Positions 42,701 to 56,399 of a stretch of DNA of 64,000 nucleotides are shown one piece after another (within the stretch, counting starts at the first letter, position 1; the number at the start of each line of letters is the position of its first letter). Where the stretch lies: assembly GCA_028023455.1 (NCBI GenBank), contig JAQFVV010006336.1, forward strand, positions 2,374,224-2,438,223. Reading direction: 5' to 3'. Source of the DNA: Epiperipatus broadwayi. Taxonomy: Eukaryota; Onychophora; Udeonychophora; Euonychophora; Peripatidae. Made by a program: the position numbers and the translations under genes. The notes below the pieces were generated by a model. It made no database searches. It saw nothing but the letters and a program-made list of their open reading frames with translations, and was not told the origin of the DNA.

Positions 42701-43536
42701 TAGAATTAATACTTCTTTCCTGATTCTTAGATCTTAAAAACTATTACTTAAACAATAGTATAAAGCAAAAAATAGATTAAATCATACTATTTTTATTACA
42801 TTTAAAGTTAAATTTATTTATTTTAGTATCTAATGACAAAATCCCTATATAAATAAATGATCAATAGTAGTATTGAAATAGTTTTTATTATATTAGAAGT
42901 TATTTCAGCACCTCTTTCTGTAAGTTTCTACAATTCTATGTCAGAATTACTTATATAAATCTAATATATAGTTGGATATATGTAAATATTTTTAAAATAT
43001 TCACAGAAAAGTTTTTATCTTCCTCTATCAAAAGCAATTATTATGGAGTTAAATACATTGCACTTATTATCTATTTAGATTGCTATTCAAGTTTGTTATG
43101 ATGTAAATTTAATAATAAATTTTTAATGTAGAATTGTTTTAAATTTTGTGATCAGATCTTCTAATTTATCAAACTATATAATATGGCAAAGAAGTTTAAA
43201 TTTATAATTCATTAGTTTCTATAAATGGAATACAATGAAAAGTATAGTCCGAAGTTTTTGTATTTAAAATTATTTTATTTTGATTCCCCAACAGAATAAA
43301 CAAAAAATAAACTTTATTTAATATATATCTACAACGGTATGTAAATAATTAACAACTATTGCAGTGATAAATTTTCCTATAAAATAATATTTATTACTTT
43401 GCTAAACCAGTCTTTCAATAAGGTATATCTTTGGCAAAGCACAAATAAAGTGAATATTAGCAAAGTGTGTCTTAACAATGTAATAAATATTATTTTATAT
43501 CAAAATGTATCACCATAATAGTTCTTAATTATTTAC
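39746..43536. other. AT-rich stretch, one shared repeat fragment
   Basis: No gene seen. 41745-41905 (ATTACTAACAAGTTGATTGT, then ATGATGGAAATAGTCCAACAT) has a diverged copy at 47735-47885. A 61-codon minus frame at 40623-40808 is unsupported. Confidence 0.5.
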
Positions 43537-43689
43537 ATACTCACTAAACATTACATAATCACAATTCTTTATGATTACACAAGCTGTTTACACAGAAAAA
43601 TCTCCATACCATAGGACCACTCAGTGCAAGCCAGAGTAATCATTGGATGCAGGAAAGTTTTGTATATAAAATTCATATCTAATGCCTTC

Positions 43690-43729
43690 TAGCTTGTGAC
43701 TTTCATCAGTGAGGAATCTTGGATCTGAT
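43690..43729 (-). ncRNA. Hammerhead half-core A5
   Basis: Minus strand keeps CTCACTGATGA intact (box at 43703-43709) and a decayed stem II (AAGTC / ACAA / GCTA), then GAA joined directly to the downstream GGCATTAGAT block. Stem III and the cleavage site are deleted. Confidence 0.4.
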
Positions 43730-43820
43730 AGTGTTGCAAAGGCTTTATAGTTAGATAATAAGGTAAACGGTGCCTGCTGAAGTGTTGCATTAGTTACTAA
43801 GATCTATGAGCAGTGCTCTC

Positions 43821-43884
43821 AGATCCAAGGCTCCTCACTAATGAATGCCACAAACTAGAAACTAGTCTGGATATATTGGATGAG
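43821..43884 (+). ncRNA. Hammerhead-like core A4
   Basis: Plus strand: outer stem I ATCCAA / TTGGAT perfect, CTAATGA at 43838-43844 (one change), stem II TGCC / ACAA / ACTA decayed, GAAACTAGTC intact at 43858-43867. Confidence 0.5.
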
Positions 43885-44056
43885 TAGGTACTAAATAGGG
43901 ATTTTATGACAAAACTTTCCTGCATCTATTGATATTCTGGCTTTTAATGAATGTCACTATGGTATGAACAATTTTGCCTATGTGTATTTACATATTCTTA
44001 TAAAATTTATTTTATTACATATTATCTTCAGTATATACATATTTTATAATTTATTC

Positions 44057-44057
<1 letters not shown>

Positions 44058-44093
<36 letters not shown>
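44058..44093. repeat. (TA)n microsatellite
   Basis: TA array between the family A and family B copies; the overlapping 62-codon plus frame is repeat translation in its middle. Confidence 0.95.
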
Positions 44094-44096
<3 letters not shown>

Positions 44097-44117
44097 AATA
44101 TATAAATATATATATAC

Positions 44118-44440
44118 AGACTTTCAATGATATGGATGGCTGTTCTAAGTGAATTGAAGCCTGTCCATTAAAGTGTGAAGATTTGCTATCTTATTATAAA
44201 CTGAGCACTGATTATATATATATATGTGGGAGATGATAATCTGGACCAACTGATGAATGCTGGTTTAGCATGAAATATGCATATTAGTGATTATTTATAT
44301 TTTCTACATGTGTGTTGTCATGTGTATCAATTGTATGAGATAGTGAGGATAGTTGGTGGATGCTTGAAAGTCTGAATTCAAATCCCCTACATTTACAATT
44401 AAGCTTCAGATTTGTGAAGAGTGCCTGGTTTTCAAATATA
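44118..44440 (+). mobile_element. HHR family B, single copy
   Basis: Plus-strand unit matching the 6-7.5 kb cluster: TTTCAATGATATGGATGGCTG, GAAGCCTGTCCATTAAAG, AAACTGAGCACTGATTATA, the ribozyme core, then GAATTCAAATCCC. It lies 150 bp from the family A copy at 43.5-43.97 kb. Confidence 0.65.
44243..44290 (+). ncRNA. Hammerhead-like ribozyme core B4 (best preserved)
   Basis: CCAA, then CTGATGA intact (44250-44256), stem II ATGCT / GGTTT / AGCAT perfect, GAAA intact (44272-44275), then ATATGCAT forming a self-complementary stem III, cleavage base A (44283) and TTAG against CCAA (one mismatch; TTGG in B1). All invariant core bases are present. The AUA cleavage triplet fits the NUH rule. Whether the short stem III folds alone or only as a dimer is unknown. 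Confidence 0.6.
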
Positions 44441-45651
44441 TATATATATATATAATGAACTTAGTTTTTAATTAAAAGATATCAATTATCTATTTTTATT
44501 ATAATTTTTTTTAAATAGATTTTTACCTCTAGTGAAGTGCTATAAAAGTAAAAATGTACATAATATAAAATATAATGTAATGAAAATTGAAAATATATTT
44601 ATAATTAAACAAAAGCATTTTTTTCTGTATTATTTCAACAAGGGTTATGTTTTTTAATAACCAGAATTAAGATCATTAAAATTTTTATCTAAAAAATGTA
44701 CATCAATAATCTGGTAATAGTTCTACAGAAATAACTGAATTGAAAAAAATATTTAAAAATTACTATCACATTATATATTTTTGATTAAATATTCACTTTA
44801 ATTTATGTAAGCAAGATAATAAAAACAACAAATGTAACACTACTTTCATAAATAAATAAAATCATACTAAAATCAATTAAAGTAACTGATGTCTACCACA
44901 TTGAAATCAGAAATACAAACATCTAAAACTACAGTTGTGTTTTCAAAAAATAAATCAAAATCTTATACACATAAAAATAAATTTAAAACTACACTACCAT
45001 TTAAAATACACATATATTTTATCATAAGTAAAATTTCATTAATAGTAGATATGAATATGAGAGCAAAAAGTCTCTCGGAAGCGCATATAACATTTTTTTG
45101 ATATATACTAGCTTCATTATCTGTGCACACAGCATATATATATATATATATATAATTTAATAATATAAAAATGGGCTCAAACTTATATAATTCTGAGCAT
45201 AGTGAAGGATCAAATAATCTGTATTTATTTCCCTAATGAAAGAAACTACTTTTCATTTTATTTGTTTTATATTTTTAAATAATAATAAATGGAATTTTTA
45301 TACTTAATTCTTACCTTAATATAAAGATTATTTAAAAGGCAGAAGTCATCTTAAAAAATAAATTCTTTGCTTTTAAAATGTTTTTAAAAATATATAATTT
45401 TGCAAAGGAGTTGGCTGAAAAGAAAGGATTCTAAAAATGCAATGAATGATAAAGTAAATATTTCTTTATATAAACAAGTAAAGATTTATTATCAATATTC
45501 ACTGGGATATAACTTTCTTATTAAATTATATATTTTAGAAATGATATTCTTTTAAAATAAAAATTATGCTTAGAAATGATATCTGCCTTTTAAACATAAT
45601 TTTATATTATAAGATGTTAAGTCAATTATTTTATATAGCGCGATGTTTTTT
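44441..45651. other. AT-rich stretch, no gene seen
   Basis: Short TA arrays at 44433-44454 and 45133-45153. The 70-codon frame at 44889-45101 has no recognisable features. Confidence 0.5.
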
Positions 45652-45830
45652 TTATAAACAATAATATTTAAACAGCATTAAACTGTTGCACATGGACTTT
45701 GGATTTTACATATAAAATGAATCCAAAGACTTTATCATGTGGTTGAAGTGTTAGTATTTATTCATTTTATATTTAAAATCCAAAGCGCATGTGCAACAGT
45801 TTAATGCTGTTTAAATATTATTGTTTATAA
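45652..45830. repeat. Foldback, 71-bp arms
   Basis: 45652-45722 and 45760-45830 are reverse complements with about three mismatches (shared CAGCATTAAACTGTTGCACA; TTGGATTTT; ATATAAAATGAAT) around a 37-bp loop. MITE-like. No coding. Confidence 0.85.
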
Positions 45831-48800
45831 GATGATAGTAACTGAGCATAAAAATTTAATTTATTATTTTATTTTATCTAAAATCTAAATTTCAACTTAA
45901 TTCTGTATGTTTGGGGTTTTTTTAACAGTGAGAAAAATTCTAGATAAGACTGTTGTTCTCATATCATTAATATTGTATTTATAATGAATCAGATGATAGG
46001 AAAAAAAAATTAGAAAATATGATACATTGGAAACTTTAATATTTTGAATCAGTGAATTAATAATGTTCAATTAAACATAATCTGGAATCTTTGTCATTAT
46101 TTTTTTGGAATGTTGGTTAATCAGAAGATAAATAAAATTTGTTATGTCTAAAAATATACATTGATTTTCCTAATAATATGTTGATAATATAGTAATATTT
46201 AAGATGGATAAATATATGAGCCAATAATAGTACAATGTGATACAAAATGTAATTGAAGTTTTAAGCATTGACAGACATTAATATGATGTTTAAAACATAT
46301 AGACTGGTTACACCACTGCATATGTTTTCCAAAAATCATTCTTCCTGGATAACATTAATGGAACCAACATGTGTCAAGCTTTCATAACCTTATTGCAGTT
46401 GTAAATTAAATTGCTAAAACTAATATGTAGTGTTGCTCAATAGAAGAAAAATTAATTAATTAATATAGTAGATTGTAGTGGTTTGTGTTTATTCTGATGC
46501 TTTTCATAATCATTATATAATTGTGGATTTTTTATATTCTAACAAAATAAACAAAATCTTGATTATAAGTAATGAAAGATTTTATTATATATCCAAGATA
46601 ACAATACATAAAATTTAGGATAAAACTGATCCATATCCAAATAATTTATGTGGTCCAGTATTACTTTTCTGATCTATATAGCTTTTTCTATTATGTCTTG
46701 ATTTTTGGCACTAGAATTTTTTATACAGAATGTTAAAGAATTATTAGATGAATGCAAATTATATCATTCTTAAAAATCAGACTCTGTTTTAATGATCGTT
46801 TATTTCCATTGTTTTTTGTATAATATTAAGGGTCATGTCATATTTCAATGCTAGTGATTAATTATGTATTCAATTTATGTATATATAACTTATACACTGC
46901 TTTTTTTTGTTTATGAGTTGTTCAAGATAATTTTAAGTGACTCAGGACTGGAAATATATAATATTCTTTTCTATCAATAATTTCTGTATTAATACTTATT
47001 TAATTTAAAAATAAAATAAAATAAAAAAATTGGAAATTAATAATTGTAATTTTCTATTTTTTTTTAGCTCACAATACAACTGCCAGGCGTAATCAAATAG
47101 CAACAAAAGGTTCTTTATAAACCTGTTACATTTTAAAACTTTTAAACTCTGTTGTGTTAAGATTTGCAGAGGTTCCTATTGTCATTTTTCAGGTGCATAG
47201 TCTTAAGATTATAGTCTTAATATATATTATCAACAAGATTGAAACTACATGTCACATATACTGAGAATTATGGTATGGCTTTTTGTTAGGAAATGAATAT
47301 ATAATCTTTTTTTAAATGTAAATGTTTTATATTTAGTAATTATCAGATGATTGATTATTAACATTACTTAATCTGAATAATGTTTGTTATATTAGAGAAC
47401 ACTGGATAATTGCAATTTACATTTCACTGAGATTATAGTGCTAAACATTTCTAATTGATAATCTCCAATTACACATTAGATATCTGGCTTAGCTGGAAAT
47501 ATAATTGCTTTTGTGCTATAGATATCAAAGATAATTAGACATAACAGTATTTATAAATTACTTTGTTTATTTCAAATAAATTATTAATATACATATGTAC
47601 AGAAAAAATAATTAGAAAAAAATATAAAAAAGCATTCTTTTAAGTGACTGGGTATCTTTTTTTATTATAATTCAATTTCCTTAATTATGAGTGAATAAAA
47701 TCCAGCATAAGATTTGGTGCATATAGTAACCTGTTTGCTGTGATATTACTAACCGTTGGTGCATATACTAACTTATTTGCTGTGATGTTACTAACAGTTG
47801 AATGTATTTGGAATATTTAAATATTAATTAAATTTTTCTAAAGACATTCAACACACATATTAGATGATGGAAATAGTCCAATATAGAAATACAACTAGAA
47901 CACCATCATCACAAACATTCAGAAAAAATCTAAATAATATGTCAGTTAATTTTAGTAAAAGTTTTTCATTTCATATTCTAAAAAATCTGAAGTTTTATTT
48001 TTTTTCTTTTATTAATTGTCACAATATTCTATTGAATTCCAAAAAGATTTAGAAGTTTTACTTTCGAGTAATGGATCCTTTCTTTTTCATTTAGAAATTA
48101 TTTTTAGTAAACCTTTTAAATTCATGGGTACTATTTTTAAGTATGGCAATTATTGCAATGATAATATAAAATTCAAATTATTTTTGTCATTGATTCTTTG
48201 TCTGTCTTCTAGATGAAAATATAGATATCTGAAATATCTTTACAAAAACATAAATCAAAAAAAAAAATGTATCCAATATAATTTCAGCTATTTTAATTAG
48301 TTTTATGAGCATGATACTTGTTTACTTTTGTTTTATTATAGTAAAGTTTATTATTAGAATGTCCTTACATTTTCTCTTTTATTCAGGCTTCCTTCTCTAC
48401 ACAATCAAATTTTTATTAATACTAGTTTTAATTTAGATTATAAACAATTTTGTAATATTCTTAAATTAAAATGCATTGATGAGTTTAAATTTATTTTATT
48501 TGTTTATATTTTTTTTTTCTTTTTATTATTATGTTATATGCATTATGTTTATTCTCGTTACTAATTTAATGTCCAACAAATAATTAGATATATACTGTAG
48601 TTTAGCATTTAAATACATTGAATTGAATTATTATTTTTCCAGTTCAGGGATCTAAGAATCTTCTAGCTAGTAAAATTTTTATTGATATGTTCTGCAAAAC
48701 ATATTTTTCAGTTAAATTTAAAATTATTATTTTTTGTGATAGATCAGCTATTATATTGCATTTTTAAACAGTTTAATATCACAGTATATATTATATAGTT

Positions 48801-51800
48801 TGTAAACAATTTTTATATTTAATATGTTTATTATGCACATATTTAATGTTATACTTGGAGTATGTTTGTTAACTCCTATTTCTTTAATTATAATGTTGAA
48901 ATGCCTTAATTTTGTACATAATATATATTTTACTGTTAATAAAAAATATTATATATAATATTTGAAAGTAAAATATTCCTGTTTGACTATAAATAAATAT
49001 TTTACTTTTTTAGTAAACATCTGCTTGCCTTGAATAAGTAAACAACTAAACAATATATAGCTGTCAGATAGAAAACCTATTTTGCTAATACAACTTTCAT
49101 GTTTGACAATGATTAAACTGTTGATGTTTAAATTTTTTATACTTTTAACACTTATTATACAATAAATTATTTTTCTAAATACTATTTTTAAATAAAAAAT
49201 ATTTATTTAAATATTTTTTTAATATGTGCATTAAGCATTAATAGAAAATCATTATATATTACTGTAAAAGTTGCTTATGTAATATATAACCATTACTGTT
49301 TAATTTATGTTGACATTTATTTTGTTGCCATCAAGAAAATTAAAATTTTAAATTTAAAAAAAAAGAAGAGATATTTAAAACAATTATATGCTTTGATTAT
49401 TTTTGGTGTACAAAATTGTAAATAAAATTTAAAAAAGAAATCGATTTGTTTGGCTGCTTAGAGTTTATAAAAACTTTATTCATTAAAATTATTAGAGTTT
49501 GAGATGAGATCTATCTTATGAGCAGGAATATGCCATTTTTCACATAACTAAAGTATACAGAGCAGTAGTACTCTGTAAAACATTTTAAAAACAAAGAAAA
49601 TCAGCAACTAATAGTTTCTGGTAATTGTTTATTACAAATCAATGTAAAATATAATACAATAAAAATTAAAAGATACTTAAAAAGTGCAGTAATATAGTAT
49701 AAACTCTGGGGCTCAAAATTTATGGATTATAATTCAATTCTGTCAATTTTAGCAATCAAACTCCTTATGCAAGCAATGAAACATTTGATTATTATTACTA
49801 TTAATAATAATGTAAATTTAAAAACAAACAAATCAAACATTTAACACTAATATAAAAATTAATATATAAATAAAAATAATAATATAAACCTTCAATAGAA
49901 AACACTCCAAGTACGATGTTCTACAACTAAGTATTTCTTACTAGTGATGATTGCATAAAGTGAGAGGTCAAAATTGGTACATTTAGAAATAACAACTTTT
50001 CAATAAATAACCCATTCAACTGTACATGAATGACTCAAATTAATTTACAATAAGTATGCAGATATTAATACAAGTTGTATTATAAAAATTTATATGTCTG
50101 CTTAAAAGGCAAAAAGAAAACAGATGTGCAGTAGCAAAATATGAAAAACAATGAATATTAAACAAAATACAGTAAATGAAATCAAAACTGAACAATTGAA
50201 ATGGCATGAATATGTACAGGGGTATATCAAAAAAGTTTACTAAAACAAGTAGAACATTGGATATCTTTAAAAAAATAATAATTAAAAACAGCAAAAAAAG
50301 AAAACTATTGAGAATGGATAACAGTATCAATTAAAAAAAATACTTTGCATTAAAATTTAGGGATTAATTGAAAATTGCAAGTTGTTGTAAAATATTATAG
50401 ATCAATAAAAAAACAATTATGTAAAATTTCAGCTGAATATATATTTAAAAAAATTGTCAAGAGGAAGTACATTACTAGTGACATGGGTCTTTCTATGTCT
50501 GATTCAAAAATCATTAATATTTTAAAGTCTCCAATTGTAAAAATGTATTCTAAGCAAAATGTATATTTTGGAGGAAAGTGTTTGATGCAGTCTTGATGTC
50601 TTATACTGCAATAATTAGTTAAATGAAAGTATGAGTAAGAAAAAAAAAGTATGCTATTCACCTATATTTTGGCATCGATTTAAGAATATTATTAGAATCA
50701 AATTCTTTTCAACCATGTTTATTGCCTTTTGTGCCAAACTAACCTACAAAAAATGATGTAAATACTACTTTAAACAAAATGCATATTATGTATCTTAATG
50801 TCACAACTTTGTTTCTGAAAGAGGCCACTATATTTTGCATAATTTACAAGACATTGACTGTGTATGAACCTGAGTCACAAATGATTAAGAGAAAAAGCAT
50901 AAACTTCAAATCACATAATGAATTATGGATAGAAGTAAGCTGGGAGTGACAAGAAGACAATAGACAATAATACATGATAAAAATAGTAAAGTAGTATTCT
51001 AATATTTTTGAATGAGTTAAGAAGTTGAAATAGATATTACTTATAATAAAAAAAATAATGCAAAAAAGTAAAGGAGATTATATAAGAATAATACTTCTAA
51101 GTTGAAAGAGAGTTAATATGTTGCCTGCAGAAAAAATAATAGGTGTACAATTGGAGTCTTAAATGGGATTCTTCTTACATTGGATTTTTTTTAAAACTTA
51201 TGCAACATAGATAAAAGGCATAAAAAATTTTCTATTGCAACCCAAAGAGTAATAATTATGAAACTATGAAATTGAATTAATTTTTCAAATATCTTCATTT
51301 ATCATTATATTTATAATGGCTAAAAATAATAATATTACTTACAATATTTTAGAAGAATCTAAAATTACAATCATCAACATATGACTATTTTTTTTGGAAT
51401 TTAATCCACTAATTAGTTTTAATTTTATTCATTAAACAGTGAACTTCTATCTCAAAAATACTTTTTGTCAAGATGTTCATTTATTTTATTATTCTATTAA
51501 TAGAATGCAATATATTTTATTTTAACCAACTCAAGAATTATTAAAGAATCATAGAACCTCACAAAAGTCTACTTTTTTGCTTCAAATTGGAATTCTTAAA
51601 ATGACTTTATATATCAGAAATCTGAAAAAAACATGAAAATTAGAATGAGTAGCATTTTCTTGTAATGTCAAATTTATTATCAATATACTTAGAATACAGT
51701 CTAATTTTAATATAACTATTATTTTGACCCTGAAGCATACTAACATCTAATTTGTTCAACTATATATGTATAAGACTTCTATGATTTTTTTATTACTTTT

Positions 51801-52157
51801 ATATCTTGATTGATATTTATAACATAATTCTTATAATGGTATTGTTTCAAATAAAAATGTATTAAAATTCGTTTATAATTATTTTTCTGTTGTAAAAAAT
51901 TATTCACAATAGCTATTTTATAGGTTATTCAAAAACTTAATAATAGATTGTTCAATTTGGTTATCAAATACATCGAATTATCCTCAATTATAAACACTAA
52001 TATACTCTTATTAGAGAATTTAAATAATAAAGCAAGTCTTCTAATATAGATTTATTTAGTGGAAATAGTGCTAAACATGCTTAATGTAGATTTTGACAGA
52101 TTTTTGTTAGAAATCAGAAAATTTATATTTCTGATAATCATGCCAAAACTGATAGAA
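45831..52157. other. Long AT-rich stretch, no gene recognised
   Basis: 47718-47795 holds two tandem ~43-bp copies of a TGGTGCATATA..TAAC..TTTGCTGTGAT.TTACTAAC block, leading into the repeat shared with 41.75 kb. The 96-codon minus frame at 50040-50330, overlapping plus/minus frames at 50375-50661 and plus frames at 47864-48216 have no motif or composition that supports a gene. Confidence 0.45.
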
Positions 52158-52226
52158 CTGGATTCAATCTAAGGATCTTATAGTCTAAAGCCTGAAATTT
52201 TACATTATACTAAACCACATCAAGCA
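52158..52226 (-). mobile_element. tRNA-derived SINE-like fragment
   Basis: Minus strand: GATGTGGTTTAGTATAATG resembles an A box, CTTTAGACTATAAG an anticodon arm, and AGATTGAATCC a B box, with roughly tRNA spacing. The stems are too mispaired for a functional tRNA. A different family from the 9.2/53.2-kb SINE. Confidence 0.4.
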
Positions 52227-53227
52227 TTATTTATGAATAAAAATATATTATCTTTATTTACTAGTTGCTAATCAGATCAAATTTTGCAATACAGAATTAG
52301 GTCCAATATCTCTAAAATATATTTTTCTATCTGCAGCTACATAATATATGCAAAAAATTGTCTTTGTTCTATTAATTTTATTAATTAAAAATCCCTAACT
52401 TTTTAATTTTATTGAGATTAAGTTTGTAAATATTTTTTTAAGTAATATATTGACTAGGTATTATTAAATGACCAAAACTATAATAGTTAATGACAGTTAA
52501 GACTTTTTAAAAAAATTCATTTACCCATGTAATCTATCAAAGTGATATATGTTTAGACAATTTAAATTATAAAATTATTTTAATAATCAATAAATGATAA
52601 ATCCTAAATAATTTTAGATATAATTATGTTTTCTTATAATGTGTTTTGACAAAATGTTAAACTACACATACATAAATTTGTTTGATATGTACTTTTCAGA
52701 AAAGCAAAGTAATTAAAAAATTTTTTTTAAAAATAAAAGATTTTATAATAAATTATTTTTTTAAAAAATCCACAAATGCTTTGAACAATAAATAAATTAT
52801 TTTAAATCTCAGAAAACAAAAACGTAAAATTGAAGCACAAATAACCTTTGATATCGTAAAAATGAAGGTCGTTTAACAGATAAATATACAAATATTGAAA
52901 AGTTTTCTTGCTTTAAATATTTTGTTTTATCTTTTTTCAAGGTTTTTAGTCTATTCCAAGAAAGCAGACTTTAAATTTGTTTTGTATTTTAGTTTACATT
53001 ACTGTGTTTTTTTTCCTTTTTTTTCCCTTTTATTATTTTAAATATGTGATACTTGCATTTTTACAAAATGATAGTGGATAGAATATACCTTAACATTGAT
53101 TTTTGATTACTAATGCTCTTTCTATTGGAAAAGAGGTATTCAAAACAATAGCTATCAAGCTTTAGCATGGAATCTAAACTATAATATTATTCAAATACTA
53201 AATAATTAATTCTTAAAATAACATATC

Positions 53228-53342
53228 ACACTTTTTTATCTCATATGTCATAGCATCAGCCGGGATGCGAACCCACAACTGCAACCAACTACTTGTTTGC
53301 AAGGCAGCTGCGATGACCTCTTGGCTAACAACACACTTTTGC
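53228..53342 (-). mobile_element. tRNA-derived SINE-like element, copy 2
   Basis: Minus strand: GTTAGCCAAGAGGTCATCGC (A-box region), AGCTGCCTTGCAAACAAG, then GTGGGTTCGCATCCCGGC (exact B box GGTTCGCATCC), and the tail GATGCTATGACATATGAG followed by ATAAAAAAGTG. The tail beyond the tRNA part matches copy 1 at 9201, which identifies a SINE family. Better preserved than copy 1 in the B box. Confidence 0.65.
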
Positions 53343-56300
53343 ATCAAAAACAAAACAAAATAACAGCAATCACAATTTTAGTACAGTCAAGCTTAACAAG
53401 TAATCTATCTTTAATATTAATACTATTGTTACTTCTATGTAACAGTATAATAATATAATAAAAAACACATAACATCTCCAATAACAAATTTGTTAAAATT
53501 CTACTCATTTTTTATTTATTTTTTGCTTTTGCAAAAATACTATGATTATTAGTGGTTGATTAGTTCTTGATAAATAATTTTTAAAAATGACCTGTCAACT
53601 ATTTGGTTTATCATGCTGCTCAAAATTATCTTCATTATTGTAAAAATAATGTCCATTCAAATTATTGCTGGTTTTTCTCTTTTTTAACATTAGCTTTTTC
53701 AAGCATCATACACTTTTGTAATAAATACATTAAGTCATGATATCATCGAAATAGAACAATTTTAGCTGGGTTATTTGTGCTTCAAGTTAATACTTTGTCT
53801 AATTGCACTAATTAACAATTTGGTTATTCTTTTTGCCATTCTTAGAATTTTCAAAATTGTTATGCCAGAACCACAATTTAAATCATTTATCCAATTCTTA
53901 TATAATTTTATGCAATAATCAATTTGGAATCCATTAAAATACAAAAAAAAACATTTTGCATCAGGTTTTTTTCTTGAAGTTGTATTCTATATTAATTTGT
54001 GATGATTAGCTTGACTATTCTTTTTAATGAATGATCTAAGTTGGCAAAGTATCAATCATTTCTTTATCTTCATTTTTATTTTGAAGTCAGTTGCTTACCT
54101 TATCACTTTAAAATTTTATTTTTCATATTTTAATGTATTTTTATTTTTTATTCTATTTATAAAAATGGAATCTCATTGAAATATCTAAAGCTTATGGATG
54201 CTTGTTTCATCAATCTTCATCTAACACACATTTTTTCATTACATAGTGAATAAATAGCATAATAATAAGTAGTCATGACTAATACTTTTGCCAGTGTGAA
54301 ACTAGACTGTCTTACCATATCGTTTAATATTAATTATATAAATCATACTATTCTTCTGATTTTCATTTTGAATCAAGAAGTATATTTTCTTATATTAGAT
54401 CTTTTTTAAACACTATTTCCTTAAGAGTCTATCATATAGTTTTTCCACAATTTTCAAAAATCAGTTATTAATATATATTATACCGGTCGAAAAACACACA
54501 TCAATCCAACAAACCCCTGAATACAGGTAAAGTACCTCAAGTCCAACCATGTACAAAATATATAAATCAGATACATTGTGAATTCTGCCCTATTTACCTA
54601 TATCCCCAGGTCAAAGATCTAATCAATAACCTTTGTTGGTGATATGATCGAATTCCTTTACTTTCACCATCCTAGAAGCTGGGTCTTAAAGCATGAGATT
54701 CAATTTAATTATATTATTTAGTGAGAACTTGGATGATTGGTTGATACGTATATTTAAAAATCAAAATTTATTTAAAATAAAAGTAAATAAAATGATTCGA
54801 AGAACACTGGAAGTTTGGTTTTATATATATATAAATCATTTAGCATTTTACATTAGTTTAACTCAAGCTCTAAAAACAAAAAAATACTCTCTTTAAATTA
54901 ACTTTATAATTATATGAGTTCATGACAACTTTATTTATATTAGCGGTTAACATTGATATTATTGAGTTTGTACAATTTATTTTGTGAAGTTTATACATCT
55001 TTATTTTTGTTTACATTTATTCTCTTTTTAAAATAACAAAGTTGATTTTATAATTAAATGATCAGAGATTTTAAAATTCCCATGCACATTTAGTACAAGT
55101 TTGTAATATAGCAGCAGTAGGTTTAAACATCTGCCTAACGCACATATATAAGAATGATTATTTTAATGAATTCTTTATACAAGATTTAAAAAAAAAACAT
55201 TTCTATTGAAAAAGACATTAATTAAATAGAGGATTATAAGAAGACTAATCTCACATCTTACTCCACTAACAGATAAAAAATTGATTTCATTTGTCTTTAT
55301 AAAAATAATTATTTAGATTTTCAATAACTAATGTTTTATGACATTAGTGAACCTTACTGGCATAGCTTATAAATAACTTTAAAACTGTAAGTGGTTATAA
55401 TAAAAAAATAGATCAGTTAATTATCAAGCAAACAAGTCACTTTAGTTGGACTTACAATTAGAATCCTACCTATAATAAAATATAATGTCAATTAGCCAAA
55501 ATCAAACTATTTTATCTAATTTCACAAATGAACAAAAGAGTCGATTACTCAGGGTGAAGATCCTTTCAGTAGAATCATTTCCCTATGACTTACATATTAG
55601 ATAGGCAAAAGAAAAGCAAAACAATCTTGGGTTAATAAATATACGAATGGACAGGAGAGAAGAAACGTAAGTAAGAAAATACAAGCTGGATTACGGACAA
55701 TTGTATGCCTATTCCAATGAAGAATAAAAAGGGAAATTGATATGTCCACATTTTGTGTCCATATGCCAATAGGAGATATGGGTATCATGCCAGCAAACCT
55801 ACTCTATCTCAGCCATGCTATCCGATTCACAGATGTATGCAAAGGCAGAAGTTAACTCTGAATCACCAAATCAATGACCATTTTAGATCTGTTCATGATA
55901 CTCCAAGTATTCTTTATTAACCTTTTAACCGCTAATTATATTATTGGTTGTATGAGGTAAAATCAAATCTTTTAATTGGCCAACTCACAAACTGAAGACA
56001 AAGCCTATTGTTAAAACATATTCGCCTATAATATTAAATTCAACTGAGATATGTTTATAAAAAGTATATTATTAATTTTTCAGGTTATGAAGAGAACGAA
56101 AGTTCTTTCAAAAATAAATTGCTATTTATTTATTCTAAAATATTCAATTTCGGCAACATAAAAGCTATAATATAAACAAAAAGATCGACTTTTACGTTAT
56201 AGAAAAGTAAATATTTCTTTTTACTACATCTTCAATATTTTTACTAAAATCTTCAATATTTTTCGAAAATAATTTTGTTTTTTTATTATTCTCTCTGAAA

Positions 56301-56379
56301 ATAATTTTTAATTTCCGTAAATATAATTTTATAATACTTAAAATTGAATTTGAAATGAAAATCTCAGCGTTTTTCTTTA
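53343..56379. other. Intergenic, no gene recognised
   Basis: 54480-54690 and 55540-55910 are less AT-biased. The minus frame at 55597-55788 is hydrophobic with no family signature; a host exon or old element fragment cannot be told apart. Confidence 0.4.
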
Positions 56380-56399
56380 TTTTCTTTGATCAGGCGGTT

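Larger units (their letters stand above)
43537..43972. mobile_element. HHR family A, second site (two inverted partial units)
   Basis: A minus-strand partial unit (about 43537-43740) meets a plus-strand unit (about 43740-43972). Landmarks are CACTAAACATTACATAATCAC at the left, GCAGTGCTCTCAGATCCAAG, TAGGGATTTTATG and the terminal AATTTTGCC. The minus half lacks the GAAACTAGTC side of its ribozyme. The arrangement is again inverted, as at 36.3 kb. Confidence 0.6.

Noticed and set aside
50040-50661. Overlapping frames of 73-96 codons on both strands
   Set aside because: Lys/Ile/Phe-rich composition expected from AT-rich DNA, no motif, no splice or start context favouring one strand.
53228-53342. 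Functional tRNA gene
   Set aside because: A and B boxes are present but there is no acceptor or D-stem pairing, and a near-copy at 9.2 kb shares a non-tRNA tail, so it is a SINE.
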